From JALZOC01 sp031361295 (GTDB lineage Bacteria > Acidobacteriota > Vicinamibacteria > Vicinamibacterales > 2-12-FULL-66-21), in contig JANMCN010000071.1 in assembly GCA_031361295.1 (NCBI GenBank), forward strand, positions 1-8,722: a stretch of 8,722 bases of DNA, given 5' to 3'. Each line of letters opens with the position of its first letter. Position 1 is the first letter of the stretch. Below, piece by piece: positions 1-5,573 of this stretch. Position numbers and translations under genes: made by a program. Under the pieces are notes generated by a model. It was not told the DNA's origin, made no database searches, and saw only the letters and a list, made by a program, of their open reading frames with translations.

Positions 1-25
1 CTTGAGTTGCTCGTCGGTCGTTGGC

Positions 26-314
26 TCAAGAGTGCCGCCGAATCCGCGGCCAGGTTGGTAACGCTGAGTCACGATTCCCGAGACGTGGTCGCACACGGGG
101 TCATCGGCGGCCCTCGCAGATGGATCGCACCGGCTCGAGGACGGCTGTCGCGTCGATCGGCTTTGCGACGTGTCGATCGAAGCCGGCCGTGAGCGCGCGC
201 TCACGATCAAGTGGGCCTGCGTACGCCGTAATCGCCGCCGACGGCAGGCGATGCCGACCAGGCGTTTCACGTTTGCGAACCTCGCGAATGAGCGTGTAGC
301 CGTCCCCGCCAGGC
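26..314. repeat. Direct repeat, left copy (duplicated 3' end of the hybrid kinase gene and its downstream flank)
   Basis: This stretch matches 5697-5984 in the same orientation. By eye I count seven substitutions and one single-base indel (an extra A near base 60). The match starts at TCAAGAG and ends at CCAGGC; beyond both ends the two copies diverge completely. The copy contains the last roughly 70 codons of the kinase, its stop, and about 75 bases of downstream DNA that includes the start of the RES-toxin remnant. The high identity suggests a recent duplication or rearrangement. The left copy is the truncated one because the kinase reading frame is lost at 314. Confidence 0.95.
101..314 (-). 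pseudogene. Truncated duplicate of the hybrid kinase receiver-domain C-terminus
   Basis: Read leftward, this fragment encodes about the last 70 residues of the response-regulator receiver domain of the kinase at 5771-8722. It includes the ITAYAGPLDRERALTAG block and the conserved lysine in HVAKP. The stop codon (TCA on the plus strand at 101-103) is kept and no internal stop has arisen. Two of the few differences from the intact gene change residues near the end (A to P and M to I). It has no start codon, no phosphoacceptor aspartate and no kinase part, so it cannot be functional. At 314 it is joined directly to the antitoxin remnant, which runs on the other strand. Confidence 0.9.
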
Positions 315-475
315 TGCCGTCGGACACGAGCGTACCCGCGGCGCTGCTGAAGCTGTCCAGCAAGCGGGCCGTCACCCTTCCCGTTCGCAAGGCGATGGTA
401 GCGTTCCGGCCGATCCAGAACCGGGGACGCGCGCTATCGGAGGCGATCCTCGAAGACCGCGAGGACCAATTCTGA
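314..475 (+). pseudogene. VapB/Phd-like antitoxin, C-terminal remnant
   Basis: The last 53 codons read LPSDTSVPAALLKL, then VTLPVRK, FRPIQNRGRALSEA and ILEDREDQF, which is the usual tail of small antitoxins encoded immediately before PIN-domain VapC toxins. The N-terminal DNA-binding half is missing: it is replaced at 314 by the duplicated kinase fragment. The open frame continues upstream as far as 170 through the antisense strand of that fragment, so a 101-residue chimeric ORF exists, but only the part from 314 is antitoxin-like. The stop TGA at 473-475 overlaps the presumed start of the toxin gene, the normal arrangement for this family. Family assignment is by recognition of the motif pattern only. 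Confidence 0.7.
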
Positions 476-912
476 CCCGTTACTTTGACGCGAGCGCCTT
501 GGTGAAGCGGTACGTGCGAGAACCAGGCGCCGTAGCCGTCCGCCGCTTACTCAAGGCGGACGCGGGCGCGGCGAGCCGCCTCTCGGAGGTCGAGGTCGTC
601 TCCGCCTTGATGGCGCCGGGCGCGAGAAGGGGCGTTTGCGGTCGACGAACGGAACCGGGCGCTGGTGTCGCTCGCCGACGACTTTGCCACCCTGATCATT
701 GTCGAGTTCACCCCGGAGATTACCGCGGATGCACGGGCACTGCTGCTCCGCCACCGTCTGCGGGCCGGTGACGCCGTGCAACTGGCGAGTTGCCTCTATC
801 TGCAGCGGAGATGCGCCAGTCGCTGCCCTTCGTGGCGTTTGACGATCGCCTCGCGGAGGCGGCGCGCCACGAGGGGTTGACGGTCGTGCCCGCGTCGAAA
901 GGTCGACGCTGA
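472..912 (+). pseudogene. VapC-like PIN-domain toxin, broken by two compensating frameshifts
   Basis: The composite translation is about 146 residues, normal for VapC ribonucleases. All the acidic positions of a PIN domain are present: D6 in RYFDASALVKRY, E41 in SEVEVVSAL, D100 in RAGDAVQLAS, and D124/D125 in FVAFDDRLAEAA. The reading frame is lost near base 613 (one extra base after ALM), continues as RRAREGAFAVDERNRAL in the next frame, and is restored near base 808-810 (one base missing before MRQSLPF) to end at TGA 910-912. The start is also damaged: the codon overlapping the antitoxin stop is CTG (CTGA rather than the usual ATGA). VapC proteins cleave RNA and are neutralised by the cognate antitoxin. 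Here both partners are broken, so loss of function is likely. Sequencing or assembly error could explain the indels but not the truncated antitoxin. Confidence 0.8.
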
Positions 913-1292
913 TGTTGCCGGAGTGCCGCGGCCCGGCGTTTGCCGACGCCTCCCCTCGTCTCCAAGTGCGCCCACCAAAGCGCCCACCACTCGTGTGAGC
1001 TACGGCCAGATCGTCAAGTCGCGCACGTAGGCTATCAACTCGGCTTTACTGATTCCAGCGGGTCCAGTCGGATTTTTTCTGGAACGCGGCGAATGTCCCG
1101 CAATTGTCGTCACCGATGTGCTGCACGTGCTCGGTGGACGTCTTCACGCCCTTAAATTCACCGTTCGTGGAGGACGATTTCCGCAACTAGAGTCCTTTAC
1201 CTTCTTCCACTTCAAGAGCTCGCCATTCACTCGACGTGGCGGGTCCGTCGGCGGGGGAGCCGGTGTGGCTGGCCGGGCAAGGGGCAGCAACC
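913..1292. other. Gene-poor stretch between the toxin remnant and the regulator gene
   Basis: I see no convincing intact gene here on either strand. The short open frames look like chance ones. The stretch contains one possible AraC-family remnant (1018-1098, listed separately) and a short tandem duplication, GCGCCCACCA at 968-977 and 980-989. No RNA gene or clear terminator was recognised. The stop of the leftward regulator gene is at the right end. Confidence 0.5.
1018..1098 (+). pseudogene. Possible AraC-family HTH remnant
   Basis: The translation VAHVGYQLGFTDSSGSSRIF resembles the second helix-turn-helix of AraC/XylS regulators, whose signature is roughly I-A-x-x-x-G-F-x-D-x-S-x-F-S-R-x-F followed by K-x-x-x-G-x-S-P. 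The matching G-F-x-D-x-S and S-R-x-F positions are present, but the aromatic residue before S-R is gone and the following segment (RRMSRNCR) has drifted. There is no N-terminal part of such a protein upstream, which is occupied by the toxin remnant. It could be a chance resemblance over about 27 residues. Confidence 0.35.
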
Positions 1293-1925
1293 CTACTCCG
1301 ACGCCTTCGATTTGATCTCAAAACAACAGCGCGGACGCTGTGCGCGCTCGCAGCATTGGTGAACAGAGGCGCCCACGAATTCCTTGACGAGACTCTCCAT
1401 GGCGCGACACACGGCGGGGTGCTTGCCGGTCAAGGCCGACAGCGGGCATCCCTCACCACGGATGACGTAACCACCGTTCTGCTCAACGTGAGTCACGGCG
1501 CCGAGTTGCTCGTTGAGCAGACCGCTTGCGGCCATGACACGGGACCGCAAGGTGCCAGACGGGCGGCCGGAAGACAGTTCACCCGCGAGCTTCCTCCCCG
1601 CCTCTCGCAATAGCGCGTCTACCTGACGCGCCGGCAGGCCATCAGCGAACACCTCCACGAGTTGGGTGAGCAGCGGAACATACGCTCGCGACAGCAGTTG
1701 CTCGACCTCGGGCGTCAGCTCAAAGATTCGTGACGGTCTGGTTGTTCCCGGCCTCCTGCCGACGCGTCGGACAACGCCGTCACGCTCCATTGCAGTGATC
1801 TGTGCTCGTATCCCGCTGGCACTGAGCTCCAACTTGGACGCGATATCGTCGACCGTCAATGGGCCGCGCTGGAGAAGGCTGACGATCCGCCCGCGGCCCG
1901 TATCGAGTAGCTGTTGTCTGAGCAT
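1293..1925 (-). CDS. SufR-like winged-helix transcriptional regulator with Fe-S-type cysteine cluster
   Basis: A 210-residue protein, close to the usual length of SufR-type regulators. Residues 10-58 form an ArsR/DeoR-like winged helix: LTVDDIASKLELSASGIR is the recognition helix-turn-helix, followed by RDGVVRRVGRRPGTTRPSRI as the wing. The middle (75-150) is helical and probably dimerises. The C-terminus has six cysteines, C160, C173, C191, C192, C200 and C201. The C160-X12-C173 spacing and the C-terminal CCFEI ending match SufR family members, which bind an iron-sulfur cluster and repress target genes in the cluster-bound state. The start is ATG at 1925-1923; I see no strong Shine-Dalgarno sequence before it. 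The gene is divergent from the cytochrome pair, with a 348-base gap holding a palindrome. Control of those cytochromes and autoregulation are inferences. No suf genes are in the window, so the gene is named only as SufR-like. Confidence 0.8.
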   Translation of the reverse strand: MLRQQLLDTGRGRIVSLLQRGPLTVDDIASKLELSASGIRAQITAMERDGVVRRVGRRPGTTRPSRIFELTPEVEQLLSRAYVPLLTQLVEVFADGLPARQVDALLREAGRKLAGELSSGRPSGTLRSRVMAASGLLNEQLGAVTHVEQNGGYVIRGEGCPLSALTGKHPAVCRAMESLVKEFVGASVHQCCERAQRPRCCFEIKSKASE

Positions 1926-2088
1926 GTGAGTACGCGGCCACGAAGATCTGGTGTGGTTGATGAGCGCTGTCGATGTCGCCGATTGCTACATCCGGCGCTC
2001 TGGCTGACCAAATATGGAAAGGCACTTACGCCCACGGATCGCCGTTGGTCCACCGGCCTTGCAGTTTACTCGCCACAAGAGCCGAGTG

Positions 2089-2116
2089 TTGAACGGCCTC
2101 AAATTTGCAAGATAAG
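2089..2116 (+). promoter_or_regulatory. Candidate sigma-70-type promoter for the cytochrome pair
   Basis: TTGAAC at 2089-2094 resembles a -35 element and GATAAG at 2111-2116 a -10 element, separated by 16 bases. Both match the consensus only partly. The -10 candidate falls inside the left arm of the palindrome at 2110-2137, which would let a repressor bound there block RNA polymerase. This implies a leader of roughly 150 bases before the ATG at 2274. The assignment is speculative because promoter consensus in this lineage is unknown to me. Confidence 0.3.
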
Positions 2117-2137
2117 CAACATGCATATTGCGTATCT
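2110..2137. promoter_or_regulatory. 28-bp imperfect palindrome, candidate operator of the SufR-like regulator
   Basis: The left half is AGATAAGCAACATG and the right half CATATTGCGTATCT. The reverse complement of the right half is AGATACGCAATATG, so 12 of 14 positions per half are symmetric. The core reads CAAC-ATGCAT-ATTG. The pattern I recall for cyanobacterial SufR operators is CAAC-N6-GTTG, which differs at a single base. The site lies between the divergently transcribed SufR-like gene and the cytochrome genes, about 136 bases before the first cytochrome ATG. The symmetry is a direct observation; its identity as the operator of this regulator is an inference from position and motif. Confidence 0.6.
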
Positions 2138-2273
2138 GTCTCATCAGCGTTTTTCAGCTCAACGGTTAGATGTCTTGAACCGGCGCCCTTCAAATCGACG
2201 GTGCAGCAGGATTGAACGGCTCACCACCGATCGAGGTTCGTAACCTTCTTTTCCCCCGCGAAGGCAGGAAGAC

Positions 2274-3515
2274 ATGGCCATCGAAGAAAAACACCTGACG
2301 GATCCGACGCAGCGAAAGACGCCGGTCCGCGTGGCAACCTTGGTCTACATCCTGTTCACCGCGGGAACTGCACTCAGCGCATGCGGAACGACCAAGCCGG
2401 CGGCCGAAGGCACACCGCCTGTCACGGCGCCTCAAGCCAAGCAGGAGCCGTCAGCAACCGAGATCGACGAGGGCCGGCGCATTTTTCGCTTCGAGACGTT
2501 CGGTGACGAACAACTTTGGACCGACAAGCTCCGCCTGAACGAGGTTGTCGAGAAGAACGTGGATCCGACGACTGCCCTCAAGGTCGGGCTCAAGGTGGAC
2601 GCCGACGTACTGCCGGCCGGCATCCTCGAGAAGGTCGATCTCAAGAATCCGGCAACGACAGTCGCGCTGCTCAAGATGAATGCCGTCGTGGGTCTGCAGG
2701 CCACGGTGGATGCCAGCAATCACATCACGCGGCTTGGCGTCACCTGCGCGCTCTGTCATTCCACGGTGGACAATTCGGTCATGGCTGGCATCGGTCGACG
2801 CAAGGACGGCTGGCCGAACCGCGATCTCAATGTGGGAGCGATCATCGCCCTGTCACCCGCGCTGGCGGCGGACAAGAAAGCGGTGTACCAGTCGTGGGGC
2901 CCCGGCAAATACGACCCGCGCTACAACCAGGACGGAAAGAGCACGCCGCTCGTCCTCCCTCCTGCGTATGGCTTGGCTCGAGTGAAGAACGAAACGTACA
3001 CGGCGGAAGGTCCGATCTCGTACTGGAATGCCTACGTCGCCGTCACCCAGGTGGGCGGGCAAGGCAACTTCTCCGATCCGCGGCTCGGGATCGACGTCAA
3101 GCATTCGCCGGACATGGTCACGTCCAAGCTCCCGGCGCTACGCGCCTACCAGCACAGTCTGCCGGCGCCTCCACCTCCGGCCGGAAGCTTCGATGCAGCT
3201 ATCGCTGAGCGTGGACGGAGCGTTTTCGACCGAACGTGCGCGAGCTGCCATATTGACGGGGCCGGCACGGATAACAACGGTGGGACATTGCACTCCCCGG
3301 CGGACACTGGCGTGGACGGCGCGTATGCGGCGCGGACGGCGAACAAGACGTACCGCACAACTCCTCTGCGTGCGCTGTGGCAGCACCCGCCGTACTTTCA
3401 CGACGGCAGCGCGGCCACGCTTGCCGATGTCGTGGCGCATTACAACCGGGTTCGCACTCTTGGTCTCACCGCTGAGCAGCAGCGAGAGCTCGTCGAGTAT
3501 CTGAAGTCGCTTTGA
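2274..3515 (+). CDS. Di-heme c-type cytochrome lipoprotein (MauG/di-heme peroxidase-like), paralogue 1
   Basis: A 413-residue exported protein. Residues 18-37 form a hydrophobic segment ending in the lipobox LSAC, so C37 is the probable lipidated residue; the 17-residue n-region before it is unusually long and partly acidic. Two heme c sites are present: C158-A-L-C161-H162 and C322-A-S-C325-H326. The C-terminal segment 361-392 (TPLRALWQHPPYFHDGS, then HYN) is the signature that follows the second heme in MauG and bacterial di-heme cytochrome c peroxidases. Histidines 340, 371, 376 and 389 are shared with the second paralogue and are candidates for heme ligation or catalysis. A role in periplasmic redox chemistry is likely; the substrate cannot be told. 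The central region with IGRRKDGW, DLNVGAIIALSPAL and GGQGNFSDPR is shared by both paralogues and is not one I can assign to a characterised family. It is the first gene of an apparent two-gene operon. Confidence 0.85.
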   Translation: MAIEEKHLTDPTQRKTPVRVATLVYILFTAGTALSACGTTKPAAEGTPPVTAPQAKQEPSATEIDEGRRIFRFETFGDEQLWTDKLRLNEVVEKNVDPTTALKVGLKVDADVLPAGILEKVDLKNPATTVALLKMNAVVGLQATVDASNHITRLGVTCALCHSTVDNSVMAGIGRRKDGWPNRDLNVGAIIALSPALAADKKAVYQSWGPGKYDPRYNQDGKSTPLVLPPAYGLARVKNETYTAEGPISYWNAYVAVTQVGGQGNFSDPRLGIDVKHSPDMVTSKLPALRAYQHSLPAPPPPAGSFDAAIAERGRSVFDRTCASCHIDGAGTDNNGGTLHSPADTGVDGAYAARTANKTYRTTPLRALWQHPPYFHDGSAATLADVVAHYNRVRTLGLTAEQQRELVEYLKSL

Positions 3516-3516
3516 T

Positions 3517-3550
3517 CGTCGGCACGGGCGCGGGAGCGCGCGAACCGACG
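3517..3550 (+). other. Intercistronic hairpin between the two cytochrome genes
   Basis: CGTCGG at 3517-3522 pairs perfectly with CCGACG at 3545-3550. Inside the loop, GCGC (3528-3531) can pair with GCGC (3536-3539) around GGGA. The structure begins two bases after the stop of the first cytochrome. It is not followed directly by a T-run (only GATTTT about 8 bases later), so it looks more like an mRNA stabilising or processing element than an efficient terminator. Confidence 0.4.
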
Positions 3551-3577
3551 TCGGGTGATTTTGCCCCAGAAAGCTTC

Positions 3578-3583
3578 AGGAGA
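3578..3583 (+). promoter_or_regulatory. Ribosome binding site of the second cytochrome
   Basis: AGGAGA with nine bases between its AGGAG core and the ATG at 3592 is a clear Shine-Dalgarno sequence. It fixes the start of the second cytochrome, which then begins with a standard signal peptide. It is much better placed than the equivalent in front of the first cytochrome. Confidence 0.75.
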
Positions 3584-3591
3584 AGACAGCT

Positions 3592-4833
3592 ATGCGACTC
3601 ATCCGCGCCGCGTCAATCGTGTTCGTCCTCGCGTTGACGTTCGTCACGTCAGGGTTCGGACCCGCGGTAACCGCACAACCGCTCGCTGGCCAATCACGGA
3701 ACGACGACGAACGAAGCCGAAATGGGCAGTCCATCTTCCGCTTCGACACCTTCGGCGACGAGCAGTTGTGGACCAATGTGTTGCGAATGCACGAAGTGAT
3801 GTCGACAGTAGATCCTGCGACCGCGCTAGCAGTCGGCCTCAAGGTCGATGTCGAGGCCCTGCCGCGAGGGATCATCGCCGCGCTTCGCGCTGGCCAGGTT
3901 GATCTCACCGACCCCGCCGTGACCATTGAATTGTTGCGGTTGAACGCAGTGGTGGGGGTTCAGGGCAAAGTCGACGAGATGGGTAACCTCACCAGTGTCG
4001 GCATCACTTGCGCCCTTTGCCACTCTTCGGTCGACAACTCCTTGACGACGGGGATCGGCAGGCGGCTGGACGGATGGGCGAACACCGATCTGAACGTAGG
4101 GGCGATCGTGGCCCTGTCGCCGGCACTTGACGAGGCTACGAAGGAAGAGTTCAACGCTTGGGGCCCTGGTAAATATGATCCTCGCCACCATGCGTTCGAC
4201 GGCACAAACTTGCTGTCGCTGAACAGCCCCTCCCTGCCGATTGTCATCCCGCCGATCTATGGATTGAAGGGAGTCGGCTTCGAGACGTTTACGGCTGATG
4301 GGCCAATCACGTATTGGAACCGCTACGTGGGTGTGGGGCAGATGGGCGGCCAGGGCAACTTCAGCGATCCTCGAATCGGTCTCTTCATCACACAAACGCC
4401 GGATCTCGTCACTCCAAGGCTCGCCGCCCTGCTGGACTATCAACTCAGCCTGCGGACGCCGGCACCTCCCAGAGACAGCTTCGATCGCGCGGCGGCAACG
4501 CGTGGCGAGCGTCTCTTCCGCAACGAAGCGGGATGCGCCACGTGCCACCGGTCGCCGCTTTTCACCGACGTCCTGAGCGGTCCGAGCAGGACGAGCGCGC
4601 CTTTCCTGCACGATCCGGCCGAGGTCGGCATGGATCCGGCCTATGCGGCCAGAACGGCCACGATGAAGTACCGCACCACCCCGTTACGAGGACTCTGGCA
4701 GCATGCGCCGTATTTTCACGACGGGAGTGCGCCGAATCTGCGAGCAGTGGTTAATCACTACAATCGGCAGTTCCAACTGAATCTCACCCGGCGACAGAGA
4801 GCTGATCTCGTTGAATTCCTGAAGTCGCTCTGA
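3592..4833 (+). CDS. Di-heme c-type cytochrome, periplasmic (MauG/di-heme peroxidase-like), paralogue 2
   Basis: Also 413 residues and clearly homologous to the preceding gene over its whole mature length. It has a Sec signal peptide (arginines at 3 and 5, hydrophobic 8-22, probable cleavage after VTA at residue 28) and no lipobox, so the product should be soluble in the periplasm. Heme sites are C140-A-L-C143-H144 and C315-A-T-C318-H319. The C-terminal block TTPLRGLWQHAPYFHDGS (362-379) and HYN (389-391) sit at exactly the same residue numbers as in paralogue 1. Differences are an insertion near 201-216 (AFDGTNLLSLNSPSLP), an extra segment near 96-102, and a longer linker after the second heme. 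It follows 76 bases downstream in the same orientation, so co-transcription is likely. A lipid-anchored and a soluble member could form a heteromer or act in sequence; this is inference. The electron donor, acceptor and substrate are unknown. Confidence 0.85.
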   Translation: MRLIRAASIVFVLALTFVTSGFGPAVTAQPLAGQSRNDDERSRNGQSIFRFDTFGDEQLWTNVLRMHEVMSTVDPATALAVGLKVDVEALPRGIIAALRAGQVDLTDPAVTIELLRLNAVVGVQGKVDEMGNLTSVGITCALCHSSVDNSLTTGIGRRLDGWANTDLNVGAIVALSPALDEATKEEFNAWGPGKYDPRHHAFDGTNLLSLNSPSLPIVIPPIYGLKGVGFETFTADGPITYWNRYVGVGQMGGQGNFSDPRIGLFITQTPDLVTPRLAALLDYQLSLRTPAPPRDSFDRAAATRGERLFRNEAGCATCHRSPLFTDVLSGPSRTSAPFLHDPAEVGMDPAYAARTATMKYRTTPLRGLWQHAPYFHDGSAPNLRAVVNHYNRQFQLNLTRRQRADLVEFLKSL

Positions 4834-4876
4834 GCCGCTTTTCCGAAGGCTTCTCGGCCGTCACGCCCTGAAGGGG

Positions 4877-4996
4877 TCAGTCGCACGCAACAACCGCCCG
4901 CCCGAAATTGACGAGCAATCCGAGTGGCGGCGCAGACGCAGCGCGCAGCAGTTCGATAGACCGCTGTCCAGCGCGAAGCTTCCCGCGGATCCGCGA
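4877..4996 (-). pseudogene. Possible C-terminal remnant of a GxxExxY-family protein
   Basis: Read leftward, the frame gives KLRAGQRSIELLRAASAPP followed by LGLLVNFGRAVVACD and a stop (TCA on the plus strand at 4877-4879). The PLGLLVNFG motif close to the C-terminus is typical of GxxExxY proteins (a PD-(D/E)XK nuclease-like family), where it follows a helix beginning YLR. The frame is closed upstream by a stop at 4997-4999, so nothing of the catalytic region remains. About 35 residues of similarity is weak evidence, so the assignment is tentative. Confidence 0.35.
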
Positions 4997-5097
4997 TCAG
5001 GGCCATCTGAGAATTCCTGCCGCTCTCGCCAAGCTACTGCGAGAAAGGTCGATCTGAAAATGGCCGCCCTTGGAAACCGCAGCGGATGGATAGATCG

Positions 5098-5268
5098 GAC
5101 ACGGATCCGTGCATCACCAAGGACGTCGCCGAGGCGCCGCCCGGCGCGAGTGCGCGACACCGCCGCCACGAGGACCCCGTCTGACAACGAAGCGATCGCA
5201 CGTGCGAGTTCAGAACCTGCCCAACCTGTGGCGCCCGCGAGACAGACGGAAATCGGTGCGGCAGTCAT
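5098..5268 (-). pseudogene. Dihydrodipicolinate reductase-like protein, N-terminal fragment
   Basis: From the ATG at 5268-5266 the leftward frame reads MTAAPISVCLAGATGWAGSE, then LARAI and LVAAVSRTRAGRRLGDVLGD. This is the nucleotide-binding start (GxxGWxGxxL) of DapB-like reductases, which reduce 4-hydroxy-tetrahydrodipicolinate in lysine and diaminopimelate synthesis. Similarity stops after about 57 residues (near 5098). The frame stays open to 4861 but the rest is not reductase-like. The substrate-binding C-terminal domain is absent, so this is a truncated gene. The break coincides with no obvious insertion sequence. A paralogous or imported reductase is possible, since the essential dapB would be expected intact elsewhere. 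Confidence 0.6.
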
Positions 5269-5418
5269 CACGCCAGTGTCGTGCAGACTAGTGCAGCACC
5301 GCAAATGATCGAAGCCCTTCGATCCGAAAGCATTACCAATGACGACGACTTAGGCTGTGGAAGTTCGATGCTGATTCGGCTCGATCTATAACCTGTTGAT
5401 TGGCAGTACTTTAGAAGT

Positions 5419-5464
5419 TGGCTCCTCAGGTAGTACTCGAACCTACAACCCTCCGGTTAACAGC
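5419..5464 (-). tRNA. tRNA-Asn(GTT) 3' half, non-functional fragment with CCA (candidate att scar)
   Basis: Read leftward, the sequence runs from the anticodon loop CTGTTAA (anticodon GTT), through the 3' anticodon strand CCGGA, the T arm GTAGG-TTCGAGT-ACTAC and the acceptor strand CTGAGGA, to discriminator G and an encoded CCA at 5421-5419. The 5' half is absent: the bases before the anticodon loop do not pair with CCGGA and no D arm follows. In the T stem the normally invariant G53-C61 pair is broken (T instead of G at plus-strand 5434). Fragments that begin in the anticodon arm and end at the tRNA 3' end are the classic attachment-site duplicates left by tyrosine-recombinase islands. No integrase gene is in the window. 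Confidence 0.8.
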
Positions 5465-5573
5465 GTGGTGCAAGTGTGTGGCCTCGCGGGTTCTTCGTAC
5501 CGCTAGCTCGGATGAGGACCTGCTGATACGCCGTGTTCGGCAAAGAATTGTTCAGAGGCTGGTCAGAGCCGTC
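5465..5573. other. Unassigned spacer between tRNA fragment and RES remnant
   Basis: I recognise nothing in this roughly 110-base stretch. A plus-strand frame runs through it (5418-5666), but it reads across the antisense of the tRNA fragment and of the RES remnant and is unlikely to be a gene. Confidence 0.4.

Larger units (their letters stand above)
1926..2273. other. Divergent intergenic region between regulator and cytochromes
   Basis: This 348-base region is visibly more AT-rich around 2085-2160 than the surrounding coding DNA. It holds a 28-bp palindrome (2110-2137) and a weak promoter candidate, both listed separately. TTGAAC recurs three times, at 2089, 2175 and 2212, each followed by a GGC-containing segment (GGCCTC, CGGCGC, GGCTCA). 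No convincing protein or RNA gene was seen. A purine-rich AGGAAG at 2266-2271 lies immediately before the first cytochrome ATG, closer than the usual ribosome-binding spacing. Confidence 0.6.

Noticed and set aside
968..989. Tandem GCGCCCACCA repeat suggesting an array or CRISPR
   Set aside because: Only two 10-base units with a 12-base period; no further units or spacers.
1118..1315. 65-codon plus-strand ORF in the gene-less stretch
   Set aside because: No recognisable motif, no ribosome binding site, and a low-complexity glycine/arginine tail running into the regulator gene on the other strand.
3826..4611. 261-codon leftward ORF inside the second cytochrome gene
   Set aside because: It is fully antisense to a gene with clear signal peptide, heme motifs and ribosome binding site, and its own translation has shadow composition.
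4838..4860. Hairpin after the second cytochrome as an intrinsic terminator
   Set aside because: The CCGA...TCGG pairing is short and imperfect and no T-run follows.
4861..5304. 147-codon leftward ORF taken as one complete gene
   Set aside because: Only residues 13-69 look like a protein family (DapB N-terminus). The rest has arginine- and serine-rich shadow composition, and another frame in the same DNA gives the GxxExxY-like tail.
5305..5391. 28-codon plus-strand ORF starting ATGATCGAAGCC
   Set aside because: No Shine-Dalgarno sequence, no recognised motif, and a position among gene fragments; chance is the simplest explanation.
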